DNA from: Vulcaniibacterium thermophilum
Lineage (GTDB): Bacteria; Pseudomonadota; Gammaproteobacteria; Xanthomonadales; Xanthomonadaceae
Length of the DNA: 64,000 bases
Assembly (NCBI RefSeq): GCF_007923255.1
Contig: NZ_VOHJ01000011.1
Span: 1 to 64,000 of the forward strand
Direction: 5' to 3'
The notes beneath the pieces are model-generated. The model did not search any database, was not told the origin of the DNA, and worked only from the letters and a program-made list of their open reading frames with translations. The stretch's first letter is position 1. Each line of letters begins with the position of its first letter. A program made the translations under genes and the position numbers. Below are positions 8,624-18,381 of the stretch, one piece after another.

Positions 8624-11466
8624 GCGCGCCAAAGTCGTTAATCGTCAACTCTCCCTTCGAGCCGCCGCGCTGGCATTGGGTGAACAACCAGCGGGTGCTG
8701 GAACTGCGGGAGGGTCGACGCCCGGCGGGATATGACATCTACGACACACGCGGCAACACGCACCGCACGGAACGCCTGGAACTGGTCGAGCGGATTCGTC
8801 CGCGAGTCGAGGAATGGCGGCAGGCCGGCTATCCCGGCGTCACAACCGTGACGCGGAGCCTGCTGGAGCACTGGCATGACGCTTCGGCGCGTCAGTACCC
8901 GTTCTACTACTGCCAGCTCGAGGCCATCGAGACGTTGATCTGGTGGGTGGAGGCTCCGGCCGACTACAAGCAGGGCATTGCCATCCCCGGCGACGGCGGG
9001 CCCTGGGAGCGGCTGTGCAACAAGATGGCGACGGGCAGTGGCAAGACCACGGTCATGGCCATGTTGATCACATGGCAGGTGCTCAACGCGCTGACCTACC
9101 CGAGACGCAATAAGGACTTCTCACGCGCGATTTTCATCGTCGCGCCTGGGCTGACGGTGCGCGAGCGCCTGCAGGTGCTCTATCCGGGGCACCCCGACAA
9201 CTACTACGACGCCTTTTCGCTTTGCCCTTCGGAGGCCCTGCGCAGCCGGCTCAACCAGGCCGACATTCTGGTCGAGAACTGGCACGCCCTCATGCCGAAG
9301 GAAGATCCCAAAAGGGGTGTCGTGCAGAGGGGACGCGAAAGCGACGCAGCGTTCGTCAAGCGTGTCCTCGGCAAGCTGGCAAACCACAAGGACATCGTCG
9401 TCATCAACGACGAGGCCCACCACGCCTATCGTCAGTCCGCCGAGGACAAGCGCAGCCGGGAGGTCAAACGGCTTGCCGAGGAAATGGGGCTCGACCAGGA
9501 AGAAGCCACTCGCTGGGTTGAGGGGCTGGATCGCATCCACCGCGTATTGCGCATCCAGCGCTGCTTCGACCTGTCGGCGACCCCCTTCGCGCCGACCGGT
9601 CGTGCCAACAACGAGACCGGCCTGTTCGGTTGGATCGTTTCCGATTTCGGGCTCAACGACGCCATTGAGGCGGGGCTGGTCAAGACGCCGCGGGTCGTCG
9701 TGCGGGACGGCGTTGTGCCCGATACGCAGACGCTCAAGCCCAAGCTCTATCACCTGTACCGCGACCCTGAGGTACACGAGGACCTCAACCGCCGGGGGGC
9801 TCAAACGCACGAACCCTTGCCACTGCTCGTGCAGCAGGCGTACACGCTCCTCGGCGCCGACTGGCGCAGGACCGCGCAAGCGTGGGCACAGGAGGGGCAC
9901 ACCTCGCCGCCCGTGATGCTTACGGTCTGCAACCGCACCGAGACGGCGGCGCGCATCGAGCGGTACTTCACCGGTGGAGATGCCCACTGGCCCGAGCTGC
10001 GTGATCCGAACCGGACGCTGCGCGTGGACTCCAAGGTACTGGAGAAGGCGGAAGTCGGCGAAACCGCTGCTGCTGACTCGGCCTATCAGAAGAGGCTGGA
10101 GGCGATCGTCGAAGCTGCACGGATTCCCCCGGATGCAAAGGAGAGGCTGGCCTCCGCAACGAAGGAGGAGCTGTTGCGGGCGATCGTGGACAACATCGGC
10201 AAGCGCGGCACACCAGGCCAGGATCTGCAGAACGTCATCTCGGTGGCCATGCTGTCCGAGGGATGGGATGCGAAGAATGTCACCCACATCATGGGGCTGC
10301 GCGCCTTCACCAGTCAGTTGCTGTGCGAGCAGGTGATCGGGCGCGGGCTGCGTCGCGTGGGATACGACACGGAACCGGTCGTCTGCCCCGATGGCGAGGA
10401 AAGGCAGCTCTTCAAGCCTGAGTTCGTGAATGTCTTCGGTGTGCCGCTGTCCGTGTTCCAGGACCTGAGCGGCGAGGGAGATCCCCCACCGCCACCGAAG
10501 CCGAGTACCCAGATCCAGTCTCTTGTAGAGCGCAACGCTTTCGAGATCCGTTGGCCCAACGTGCTCCGTGTGGACGCCGTCGTGCGCGCAACACTGGCGT
10601 TAGACTGGGCAAGGATAGAACCGCTTCGGCTCGATCCGGCCAAAACGCCGCTTGCTGCCGAGATGGCACCGGCGCTTGGTGGCGCGAGCGCATGGGACCA
10701 GATCACCACGATTGATCTGGAAAAGCTGCCCGACGAGTTCAGGTTGCAGCGGCTGGTCTTCCAGGCCGCTCGCAGGGCATACGACCAGATGCGGGAGAGG
10801 TTTACCGGGACGCCGGAGTATCTGGCTTTCCAGCTCATTCGATTGATCGAGAGCTTTCTCGCATCGGATCGATTGGACGTCCCCTCCCTGTTTCACCAGG
10901 AGCCACTGCGCAAGCGGATCCTCGTCAGCTTGAACATGGACCTGATCGTCCAGCACGTGCTCCGCTATCTGATCGAGCAGAACAGCGAGCGTTTCGAGCC
11001 TGTCTTCGACGAGTCCTTCCCGCTCGGCTCCACGCGCTACATGCGAACGTGGTTTACGACAAGGACGTGTCAACCCACGAAAAAGTCGCAGATCAGCCAT
11101 GTCGTCGCCGATGGAGCATGGGAGGCACATGCGGCGAATGTCATGGAGATAAGCGATCTGGTCAGTGCCTATGCAAAGAACGATCACCTCGGGTTCCACA
11201 TCTATTACATGTGGAACGGTGCCAAGCGTCGCTATGTGCCTGATTTCTTGGTGCGATTGGTGAACGGCAGAACGTTGGTGCTCGAGATCAAGGGCGAGGA
11301 CGACGACCAGAACCGAGCGAAGCGTGCAGCCCTAGACACATGGGTCAAGGCAGTCAACTCAAGAGGCGGGTTCGGGTCGTGGTGCTGGGACGTCGCGTTC
11401 GAGCCCTCTCAGCTCCACGACATCCTGGTCAGATGGGCGCATAGCCACACTCAACCGCCAGGCTGA
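8620..11466 (+). CDS. Type III Res-like helicase and endonuclease subunit
   Basis: A 948-residue protein close in length to Type III Res subunits. It is a superfamily 2 helicase with Walker A MATGSGKT (136-143), the DEAH box starting at 264, SATP near 320 and motif VI QVIGRGLRR at 571. The C-terminus carries a PD-(D/E)XK nuclease pattern: Pro874-Asp875 in YVPDFLV, then Glu889-Ile-Lys891 in LEIKGE. The expected role is ATP-driven translocation on unmodified DNA and cleavage, with the mod gene product giving specificity. The ATG overlaps the stop of the upstream gene; an in-frame upstream extension to 8515 is unlikely. All key motifs are present, so the subunit looks functional. Confidence 0.88.
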   Translation: MSAPKSLIVNSPFEPPRWHWVNNQRVLELREGRRPAGYDIYDTRGNTHRTERLELVERIRPRVEEWRQAGYPGVTTVTRSLLEHWHDASARQYPFYYCQLEAIETLIWWVEAPADYKQGIAIPGDGGPWERLCNKMATGSGKTTVMAMLITWQVLNALTYPRRNKDFSRAIFIVAPGLTVRERLQVLYPGHPDNYYDAFSLCPSEALRSRLNQADILVENWHALMPKEDPKRGVVQRGRESDAAFVKRVLGKLANHKDIVVINDEAHHAYRQSAEDKRSREVKRLAEEMGLDQEEATRWVEGLDRIHRVLRIQRCFDLSATPFAPTGRANNETGLFGWIVSDFGLNDAIEAGLVKTPRVVVRDGVVPDTQTLKPKLYHLYRDPEVHEDLNRRGAQTHEPLPLLVQQAYTLLGADWRRTAQAWAQEGHTSPPVMLTVCNRTETAARIERYFTGGDAHWPELRDPNRTLRVDSKVLEKAEVGETAAADSAYQKRLEAIVEAARIPPDAKERLASATKEELLRAIVDNIGKRGTPGQDLQNVISVAMLSEGWDAKNVTHIMGLRAFTSQLLCEQVIGRGLRRVGYDTEPVVCPDGEERQLFKPEFVNVFGVPLSVFQDLSGEGDPPPPPKPSTQIQSLVERNAFEIRWPNVLRVDAVVRATLALDWARIEPLRLDPAKTPLAAEMAPALGGASAWDQITTIDLEKLPDEFRLQRLVFQAARRAYDQMRERFTGTPEYLAFQLIRLIESFLASDRLDVPSLFHQEPLRKRILVSLNMDLIVQHVLRYLIEQNSERFEPVFDESFPLGSTRYMRTWFTTRTCQPTKKSQISHVVADGAWEAHAANVMEISDLVSAYAKNDHLGFHIYYMWNGAKRRYVPDFLVRLVNGRTLVLEIKGEDDDQNRAKRAALDTWVKAVNSRGGFGSWCWDVAFEPSQLHDILVRWAHSHTQPPG

Positions 11467-11909
11467 TGAAAGAGGAAGATAAGACGTGGCTTGCCGGGCT
11501 GTTGTGTTTGTGCACGCGCTTGGCCCAGCGTGTGGCGGTGCGTCGCTGAGTCACCGTGGAATGCGGTCGATTGCGTCAGCGATAACGTTAAGGGTGATCA
11601 GGTTTGCTGAGCCGGGCTTAAGAAGGCTGAAGCTCCAAAGCGTGCGGGGAAGGGCGGAACGGGTAGGTGGTAGGGGCGCCGCCTTGTTGCCCAAGCGGTG
11701 AAACGATCGTTGCTCAACGTGTAACCATTCACCGGATGTCCGGCCTTGGTCGGCGCGGCGCAGCCGTCAGGCGGGCGGTACATCTCCGCTTCGCTGCGGT
11801 GGTGGGGCCGCCCGTGTCCCACCCCGCCGAGAGGTCGCCGGCCTTCTCACCGCCGGCACCACGCCGCCTGCGCGATACTCGGCGGCTCCGCAACTGCCGG
11901 TTCGCGTCC
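11467..11909. other. 443-bp gap after the res-like gene, no clear gene
   Basis: No convincing coding region, terminator or RNA was found. The open frame of the following kinase extends into it to 11667, but that part is Arg/Pro-rich and shows no domain. A short minus-strand open frame at 11598-11822 is also unsupported. Composition is lower in GC at 11470-11720 than further right, consistent with the edge of the imported island. Confidence 0.5.
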
Positions 11910-13925
11910 GTGTCGCTGCCGTTCGACGCCCTGTTCCGCCATTCGCCCAATGCCTACATGGTGGTGGATCGGGAGTTCCGCTATCTGGAGGTCAACCACG
12001 CCTACGAGCTGCTGACCGGCAAGCGGCGGCAGGAGCTTCTGGGGCGGCGGGTGTTCGACGTGTTTCCGGGCGGCACCAATCCGGACGGCACGTCGCATGC
12101 GGATCGGGTGCGCGATTCGATCGCGCGCGCGTTCGCGCGCGGGGAGCGCGACGTGCTGGCGCTGATCCCCTATGCGATCGAAACCATGACCGCCGAGGGG
12201 CCGGTGGTGGATACGCGCTACTGGAGCGCCACGCACACGCCGCTGCGCGATGCGGAAGGGCGCGTGTACGCGGTGATGCAGCACACCACCGACGTCACCG
12301 AGCTGCACCGGCTGCGCGAGGAGGTGCGGCGCGCGCGCGAGGCGACCGGGCTGACGCCCGAACAGCTCGACGGCGGCGTGCTGTCGCGCGCGGCGGCGGT
12401 GCAGCAGGACAACCTGCGGCTGTCGCAGCAGTTGTCGTTCCTGGTCGGGCTGTTCGAGCAGGCGCCGGGATTCATGGCGGTGGTGCGCGGGCCGGAGCAC
12501 GTGTTCGAGCTGGCCAATGCGGCGTACATGCGGCTGGTGGGCGGCCGCCCCGTGCTCGGCCGCAGCGTGCGCGAGGCCCTGCCCGAGCTGCGGAACCAGG
12601 GCTTCTTCGAGCTGCTCGATCAGGTGCGCGAAACCGGCAACCCGTTCGTCGGTCGTGGCGTGCCGGTGATGTTGCGCGAGCCGGACGGCAGCGAGCGCAC
12701 GATCTTCGTCGACTTCGTGTACCAGCCGATCGTCGGTCCGGACGGGCGCGCGCAGGGCATCTTCGTGCAGGGCGCCGACGTCACCGACCGCGAGACCGCG
12801 CTGACCGCGCTGCGCGAAAGCGAATCGCGCTTCCGCACCATCGCCAACCTGCTGCCGCAGATGATCTGGTCGACCACGCCGGACGGCCGGCCGGACTACT
12901 TCAACCAGCGCTGGTACGACTTCACCGGCGTGCCCGAAGGCGCGACCCACGGCGACGCCTGGGCCGAGGTGCTGCATCCGGACGATCGCGAACACGCGCG
13001 ACGGGTGTGGGCGCAGAGCCTGGCGGACGAGGCGCCGTTCGAGGTCGAGTACCGCCTGCGCGACCGCCACGGGCAATACCGCTGGGTGCTGGGCCGCGCG
13101 GTGCCGGTGCGCGATGCGGACGGCCGGATCGTGCGCTGGATGGGCAGCAGCACCGACATCCACGAGCACAAGCGCGCGCTGGAGCTGCTGGAGCAGAGCC
13201 GCGAGGCGCTGCGCGCGGCCGACCGCCACAAGGACCAGTTCCTGGCCACGCTGGCGCACGAGCTGCGCAACCCGCTGGCGCCGATCGCCAACGCCGCGCA
13301 GGTGCTGGCGATGGCGCCGGACCGGCTGGACAACGTGCGCATGGCGGCCGAGGTGATCACCCGTCAGGCCAACCACATGCGCCATCTGGTGGAAGACCTG
13401 ATGGACGTCTCGCGGGTGACGCGCGGGCTGGTGCGGTTGCGTCGGCAGCGCGCGCGGCTGGGCGATCTGGTGGCGGCGGCGATCGAGCAGACCGGCGCGC
13501 TGGTGGACAGCCGCGGGCACCGGCTGGAGCTGGTGACGGACGCGCCCGAGCTGGAACTGCAGGCCGATCCCACCCGCATCACCCAGATTGTCAGCAACCT
13601 GCTCAACAACGCCGCCAAGTACACGCCGCCCGGCGGCACGATCGTGGTGGAGGTGACGCGCGAGCGCGGCGAGGCGGTGGTGCGCGTGCGCGACACCGGC
13701 ATCGGCATGGAGCCTGCGCTGCTGGCGCGCGTGTTCGACCTGTTCGTGCAGGCGGAAACCGCGCCCGAGCGTGGGATGGGCGGGCTCGGCATCGGCCTGG
13801 CGCTGGCGCGCAGCCTGGCGCAACTGCACGGCGGCACGCTCACCGCGGCGAGCCCCGGGCTGGGCCAGGGCTCGACGTTCGAACTGCGTCTGCCGCTGGC
13901 GGAGGCGGCGGTCGCTCCGGGATGA
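11910..13925 (+). CDS. Sensor histidine kinase with three PAS domains
   Basis: About 671 residues, with no signal peptide or membrane helix, so probably a cytosolic sensor. PAS1 (about 5-120) begins FDALFRHSPNAYMVV, then a short coiled coil, PAS2 (about 165-290) and PAS3 with a PAC motif (about 295-420, ending in WMGSSTDIHEHKRA). The HisKA box is LAHELRNPLAP with His450. The ATPase domain shows the N-box NLLNNAAKYT, DTGIGM and GLGIGLALA. No receiver domain is fused and no response regulator gene is adjacent. I chose the GTG at 11910 because PAS1 begins there; in-frame upstream starts exist (for example ATG 11736). The signal sensed is unknown. Confidence 0.82.
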   Translation: MSLPFDALFRHSPNAYMVVDREFRYLEVNHAYELLTGKRRQELLGRRVFDVFPGGTNPDGTSHADRVRDSIARAFARGERDVLALIPYAIETMTAEGPVVDTRYWSATHTPLRDAEGRVYAVMQHTTDVTELHRLREEVRRAREATGLTPEQLDGGVLSRAAAVQQDNLRLSQQLSFLVGLFEQAPGFMAVVRGPEHVFELANAAYMRLVGGRPVLGRSVREALPELRNQGFFELLDQVRETGNPFVGRGVPVMLREPDGSERTIFVDFVYQPIVGPDGRAQGIFVQGADVTDRETALTALRESESRFRTIANLLPQMIWSTTPDGRPDYFNQRWYDFTGVPEGATHGDAWAEVLHPDDREHARRVWAQSLADEAPFEVEYRLRDRHGQYRWVLGRAVPVRDADGRIVRWMGSSTDIHEHKRALELLEQSREALRAADRHKDQFLATLAHELRNPLAPIANAAQVLAMAPDRLDNVRMAAEVITRQANHMRHLVEDLMDVSRVTRGLVRLRRQRARLGDLVAAAIEQTGALVDSRGHRLELVTDAPELELQADPTRITQIVSNLLNNAAKYTPPGGTIVVEVTRERGEAVVRVRDTGIGMEPALLARVFDLFVQAETAPERGMGGLGIGLALARSLAQLHGGTLTAASPGLGQGSTFELRLPLAEAAVAPG

Positions 13926-13972
13926 TTCGACCGGTCGCGCGATTGCGTTGCGAGCGTCGCGGGCGCTGCGGT

Positions 13973-14287
13973 TCAACCGCGGCGGCGCCGTGCGTCGCGC
14001 GCGCGCGTCGCGCCAGCGCGCCGGCCGCTCCAGGCGGTGAGCGCCAGCACCCACGCCAGCGACCCCAGCATCAGCGTCAGCGTCCACAGGATGGCGCCGA
14101 GCTCGGCGCCGTGCGCGCGCAGGAAGCCCGCAAGACTGGCCGCCAGCGCGACGATCCCGCCCGCACGCAGCGCGCGCGCGCGGGCCGCAGGCAGCGTCCG
14201 GCCGAGCGCGTCCTGCTGATGCCGGGGCATCGCCAGGCTCAGCAGCGGCCAGGCAGCGAGGGCGAGCAGCACGGCGAGCGCGGTCAT
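13973..14287 (-). CDS. DUF3325 family membrane protein
   Basis: A 104-residue protein with three hydrophobic segments, starting MTALAVLLALAAWPLLSLAMPRHQ. DUF3325 proteins are small inner-membrane proteins found in iron-uptake operons with PepSY and DUF3649 partners; their role is not known. The start overlaps the stop of the PepSY gene in ATGA, so it is translationally coupled. The C-terminus is Arg-rich. Confidence 0.75.
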   Translation of the reverse strand: MTALAVLLALAAWPLLSLAMPRHQQDALGRTLPAARARALRAGGIVALAASLAGFLRAHGAELGAILWTLTLMLGSLAWVLALTAWSGRRAGATRARDARRRRG

Positions 14288-15819
14288 CTCAACCCTCCTG
14301 CGGACGCAACGCGACCGCCACCGCGCGCGCGATGCGGCGAGGCACGGCGCGCGAGCGCGAGGAAGCCGATGCCGAAGCCGAGCGCCAGCAGATCCACCGA
14401 CGCCAGTGCCCATTCGCCCCGCGGCAGCGTCGCGAGCAGGTGGCTCTCGCGCGTGACGAGCAGATTGGCCAGTGGAATCGCGAGCGCGACGAGCGCCGTT
14501 GCGGCGAACAGGTCGCGCCACGCCAGACCGCCGCCCACACGCGCTATGCCCCACGCGGCGGCGAGCGCCCAGGTCGCGCAGAACACCGTCACCTCGGCGG
14601 CGGCGCGATCGGCAAGGGTGGGCGGCAACAGCCGGTTCGCCAGCAGCATCGCCGCGCACGCCAGCGGCATGCCGGCGACGACGCCGACGTTCAGCCCCTG
14701 CACCAGCGTGTAGCCGGAAAGCGCGCCGGCCTGCGCGATCCGCTGCGCGCGCTTGCGCACCCACACCTGCATGCCGCTGGCCAGCATCACGCAGCCCGAC
14801 AGCCCCATCGCGAAGTACAGCCAGCGCAGCGCGCTGCCGCCGAACTGCGCCATGTGCAGCCCGCCGAGCCAGGAGTAGGCGAGGTAGCCCGGCGTGGGCG
14901 GATGCGTCCGGTGCAGGAAGGCGCCGGTGGCCGCGTCGTAGCTCACCTGCTGCATGTCCCAGGCGACGCGGCGGCTGTGGTCGGTGCCGAACGCGATCAC
15001 CGCGCTGGAGTCGTCCGGGTGCTGCACCGACGCCCAGTCGATCGGCGCGCCCATGCGGCGTTGCGCATCGGCGAGGAGCGCATCGATCGAATGCAGGCGC
15101 GCGAGCGGCTTGCCGGTTTCCTCGCGCTCGTAGAAGCCGCCCGCTTCCGCGAAGAAGCGTTCGACGTCGCCGCCGTAGGCCGCGTTCAGCCCGCCGAACA
15201 CGTAGCTGGCGATGAAGATCGCCACGCCCGTGTACGCGATCATCAGATGGAACGGCAGTCCGAGCACGCCGGTGACGTTGTGGCCGTCGAGCCACGCGCG
15301 TTGCCCGCCGGCTTGCGGCCGGAAGGTGAAGAAGTCCCTGAAGATGCGCTTGTGGGTGATGACGCCGGCCACCAGCGCGACCAGCATCAGCATGCCGGTG
15401 AACCCGACCAGGTACATGCCGGGCGTGCCGGCGTGCAGGTTCCAGTGCAGCTCGAAGAAGAACTCGCCGCCGGCGGTGTCCGGCACCGGCCGCGCGCTGT
15501 GCGCATCGAGCGCGAGCTTGCCTTCGGTGCCGTCGTCGAGCATCCAGTAGGCTTCCATTGCGCGCTCCCGCGGGCCCGCGACGTGGACCCACCACACGTG
15601 CGCATCGGGCGCGCGCTCGCGCAGGTGCGCGAAGGCCGCATCGAAGCGCGGCGTGGCGGGCGCGTCGCGGCCGTGCAGGGCGGGGCGCATCCAGTCGTCC
15701 AGCTCGCGATCGAAACAGGCGAGCGTGCCGCCGACGAAGATCACGAACAGCAGCCATCCGGCCAGCAGCCCGGACCAGGTGTGCAGCCACGCCATCGATT
15801 GCCGCAGGCTGGTCTTCAT
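14284..15819 (-). CDS. PepSY-associated transmembrane protein (iron-siderophore system)
   Basis: A 511-residue inner-membrane protein of the PepSY_TM family. The first helix follows MAWLHTWSGLLAGWLLFVIF with the typical His-Trp pair. Further helices lie near 155-175 and 190-215, and around 330-370, and more helices end the protein. Conserved His residues (ELHWNLH, FHLMIAY, GLHMAQFG) may bind heme or metal. Such proteins accompany TonB siderophore receptors and are thought to reduce ferric siderophore in the periplasm or to assist transport. Here it sits in an operon with a TonB receptor, DUF3649 and DUF3325. Confidence 0.82.
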   Translation of the reverse strand: MKTSLRQSMAWLHTWSGLLAGWLLFVIFVGGTLACFDRELDDWMRPALHGRDAPATPRFDAAFAHLRERAPDAHVWWVHVAGPRERAMEAYWMLDDGTEGKLALDAHSARPVPDTAGGEFFFELHWNLHAGTPGMYLVGFTGMLMLVALVAGVITHKRIFRDFFTFRPQAGGQRAWLDGHNVTGVLGLPFHLMIAYTGVAIFIASYVFGGLNAAYGGDVERFFAEAGGFYEREETGKPLARLHSIDALLADAQRRMGAPIDWASVQHPDDSSAVIAFGTDHSRRVAWDMQQVSYDAATGAFLHRTHPPTPGYLAYSWLGGLHMAQFGGSALRWLYFAMGLSGCVMLASGMQVWVRKRAQRIAQAGALSGYTLVQGLNVGVVAGMPLACAAMLLANRLLPPTLADRAAAEVTVFCATWALAAAWGIARVGGGLAWRDLFAATALVALAIPLANLLVTRESHLLATLPRGEWALASVDLLALGFGIGFLALARRASPHRARGGGRVASAGGLR

Positions 15820-15829
15820 CGCGTCCTCT

Positions 15830-16180
15830 CTACGGCCGCGCGGCGTGTTCGGGGAACAGCGCGGCGATGCCGAGCAGCAGCGTGCCGGCCGCCGCGGGCA
15901 GCAGGCAGGCGCGCCCTGCCGAACGCGCCGCGAACGCGTACAGCGCGCCCACGCACGCGACGAGGATCGCCATCAGGTTGGCGGCGATCACGCGGTCGGC
16001 GCGCGCGAACGGCAGCGCCAGCGTCATGAACGCGGCAAAGCCGTGCGCGAGGAGATAGCCGCCCAGCACCGCCGACGCCGTGCGCGCGGCGATCGCGAGG
16101 GCGTGCAGCGCGCGGCTCCATCCGCGGCCGGGGCGCACCGCGGATGCGGCGTCGGTCGGGGCGCGATCGGCGCGACGCAT
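15830..16180 (-). CDS. DUF3649 family iron-transport-associated membrane protein
   Basis: A 116-residue membrane protein with about three helices. Its core is SAVLGGYLLAHGFAAFMTLA and a YAFAARSAGRA segment, the pattern I associate with DUF3649, a family found almost only beside PepSY and TonB receptor genes. It lies 10 bp from both the receptor and the PepSY gene. The first 30 residues are polar, and a shorter start is possible. The molecular role is unknown. Confidence 0.7.
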   Translation of the reverse strand: MRRADRAPTDAASAVRPGRGWSRALHALAIAARTASAVLGGYLLAHGFAAFMTLALPFARADRVIAANLMAILVACVGALYAFAARSAGRACLLPAAAGTLLLGIAALFPEHAARP

Positions 16181-16190
16181 GCCGGTGCGC

Positions 16191-18335
16191 TCAGAAGCGA
16201 TAGGCGACGGTGAGCGAGGCGCTGCGCGGGGCGGCGTAGTAGCCCTGCTCCCAGTACAGGCTCGGCACGTACTTCGCGTCGGTCAGGTTGTCGACGTTGA
16301 GCGTCGCCTCCCAGCGCCCGGCGAAGCGGTAACCGGCGACCAGGCCCACGACCGTGTACGCCTCCTGGCGCGTGACCACCGGCGAGCCGTCGGCAAGCAG
16401 CAGACTCTGCTCGCGGTGGATGTCGTCCTGCCAGCGCGCGGAGACACCGAGCCGCAGGCCCTCGATCTGGGGCACACGCCACATCGCGGCCATGCGGAGC
16501 GTGTTGCGCGGCACGTAGGTGCGCGTGGCCGCGCCGTCGTCGTCCTCGATGGCCAGATGGGTGAAGCCGGCCGACAGCGAGACGTGCTCGCCCAGCTCGC
16601 CCGCGAGCTCCAGCTCGTAGCCTTGCGACACCGCATCCGACGGCACGTAGACGGTGCGGCCGAGCGCGGGGTCGAAGCCGGCGCTTTCGGCGAGGTTGTC
16701 CTGATGCACGCGGAACACCGCGGCACTGGCATGCAGGCGACCGTCGAACCATCCGGCCTTGATGCCGGCCTCGGCGTTGTCGCCTTCGATCGCCGGCAGG
16801 ACGCGGCCGTCGGCGCCGGTTTCGGTCTGCTGCGCGAAGATCTCGCCGTAGCTGGCGTACAGCGAGTAGGCCGGCGCGAAATCCCAGACGACGCCGGCGA
16901 ACGGCGTGGTGCGCGCTTCGTCGCTGTCGTGCGGTTCGCCGTAACTCGCGCCCTCCATGCGCACGTGCGCGCGGTTGGCGCCGGTGATGAGCTTGAAGCG
17001 CTCGCCCAGGTTCCAGCGCACCGTGGCATAGACCGTGTCGCGCCGGTAATCGAAGTCGGAGCCGGCCGAGAACGCATCGAACGCGGGCTTGGGATAACGC
17101 CCGGCCCATTGCTCCAGCGGCGGCAGCGGCGTGCCGATGTCGTTGCCGTACCACGAGGTTTCCCGCATCGCGCCGTCCGCCCGGCTGAGGCCTGCGACGA
17201 GATCGTGCGTGCGCCCGCCGAGCGCGAAGCCGCCGACGAGGCGCAGGTCGGCCTGCAGGGCGTCGAACTCGCCTTCGTAGTCGGACGGGTAGGAGAACAG
17301 ACCGAGTCCGGTGGCGCGATCGGGCGTGCCGTAGACGTAGAACAACTGGGTGTCCTCGAGCAGCCGTTCGTGGTTGACCGCCGCGCGCAGTTCCCAGCCT
17401 CCGGCGAGCGCATGCGCCAGTTCGACGAACGCCCGCGTCTCGCGCGTGTCCCAGAACGACCAGTCGGCCGCGGTGCTGGTGCTGCGGTCGTAGTCGGTGG
17501 GCGTGCCGTTGGTGTAGTACAGCGGCAGCGCGCCCCACAGCGGACCGTCGGCGTCGTTGCGCTGGTGCAGGATGCCCGCCAGCAGGCGCGTGTCGGTGCC
17601 GAGGTCGGCCTCGATCGCGCCGTAGGCGACGGCCTTCTCCAGACGGTGCCGGTCGAGGTAGCTCGCGCCGTCCTCCCAGGCGGCGACCGCGCGCCCGCGC
17701 ACGCGCGCCTCGGCGTCGAACGGCCCGGCGACGTCGGCCTCCAGCCGCACGCGCTCCCAACTGCCGACCGTGGCGCGCATCTGCCCCTCGAGATCCGCGG
17801 TCGGCCGCTTGCGCACGAAGTTGACCGTCGCCGACGGATTGCCGGTGCCCGACATCAGGCCGTTGGCGCCGCGCAGCACTTCGATCCGCTCGTACGGCGC
17901 GGTGTCGATGTCGCCGTTCTGCACGCCGTACGGCAGCGGGATGCCGAGGCCGTCGCGCTGGAAATTGGTGATGTCGAAACCGCGCGCGGTGTAGTACGTG
18001 CGCGTGTTCTCCACCCGCTCGACATTGACGCCGGTGGCCAGGTCGAGCGCATCGTTGAGGTTGTCGAGGCCGAAGTCGTCGAGCTGCGTTCGCGTGAGCA
18101 CGCTGATCGACTGCGGAATCTCGCGCCGCGTGAGCGCAAGGCCGGTGGACGCCGGGGTGGGCTCGGCGCTGTAGCCGTCGCGCTGGCCGCTGACGACGAT
18201 GCGGTCGAGGTCGGTGGCTGCGGGCGCGGGCTCCGCACCTGCGGCGAGGGGCAGCACGGCCAGCAGGAGCGGGACCGCCCGCGTGCGGGGACGTCCGGCC
18301 GGGCGGCCGGCGGGGGTGTGGGGGTGTGGGGGCAT
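16191..18335 (-). CDS. TonB-dependent siderophore receptor
   Basis: A 714-residue outer-membrane beta-barrel. An Arg/Pro-rich N-terminus leads into a signal sequence around AVPLLLAVLPLAAGAEP. The plug domain follows (IPQSISVLTRTQLDDFGL, then RIEVLRGANGLMSGTGNP), and the barrel ends in the C-terminal aromatic SLTVAYRF. The plug resembles FhuE/FpvA-type hydroxamate receptors. It imports ferric siderophore using TonB energy. A Fur-box-like site lies 47-65 bp upstream of the start, so iron repression is likely. I took the ATG at 18335; an upstream in-frame ATG at 18374 would place the start close to the Fur site and seems less likely. Confidence 0.88.
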   Translation of the reverse strand: MPPHPHTPAGRPAGRPRTRAVPLLLAVLPLAAGAEPAPAATDLDRIVVSGQRDGYSAEPTPASTGLALTRREIPQSISVLTRTQLDDFGLDNLNDALDLATGVNVERVENTRTYYTARGFDITNFQRDGLGIPLPYGVQNGDIDTAPYERIEVLRGANGLMSGTGNPSATVNFVRKRPTADLEGQMRATVGSWERVRLEADVAGPFDAEARVRGRAVAAWEDGASYLDRHRLEKAVAYGAIEADLGTDTRLLAGILHQRNDADGPLWGALPLYYTNGTPTDYDRSTSTAADWSFWDTRETRAFVELAHALAGGWELRAAVNHERLLEDTQLFYVYGTPDRATGLGLFSYPSDYEGEFDALQADLRLVGGFALGGRTHDLVAGLSRADGAMRETSWYGNDIGTPLPPLEQWAGRYPKPAFDAFSAGSDFDYRRDTVYATVRWNLGERFKLITGANRAHVRMEGASYGEPHDSDEARTTPFAGVVWDFAPAYSLYASYGEIFAQQTETGADGRVLPAIEGDNAEAGIKAGWFDGRLHASAAVFRVHQDNLAESAGFDPALGRTVYVPSDAVSQGYELELAGELGEHVSLSAGFTHLAIEDDDGAATRTYVPRNTLRMAAMWRVPQIEGLRLGVSARWQDDIHREQSLLLADGSPVVTRQEAYTVVGLVAGYRFAGRWEATLNVDNLTDAKYVPSLYWEQGYYAAPRSASLTVAYRF

Positions 18336-18381
18336 GGGACGCTCGTCGTGGCGGAGACCACAATGCGAGCGCATCTTATTT

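Noticed and set aside
3532..11466. BREX or DISARM system
   Set aside because: There is no PglZ-type phosphatase, BrxC, DrmA or DrmB gene. Mod motif order and the Res nuclease fit Type III restriction instead.
11598..11822. Small minus-strand gene in the gap after the res-like gene
   Set aside because: The 74-residue frame has no domain, no ribosome binding site and overlaps a non-coding open frame on the other strand.
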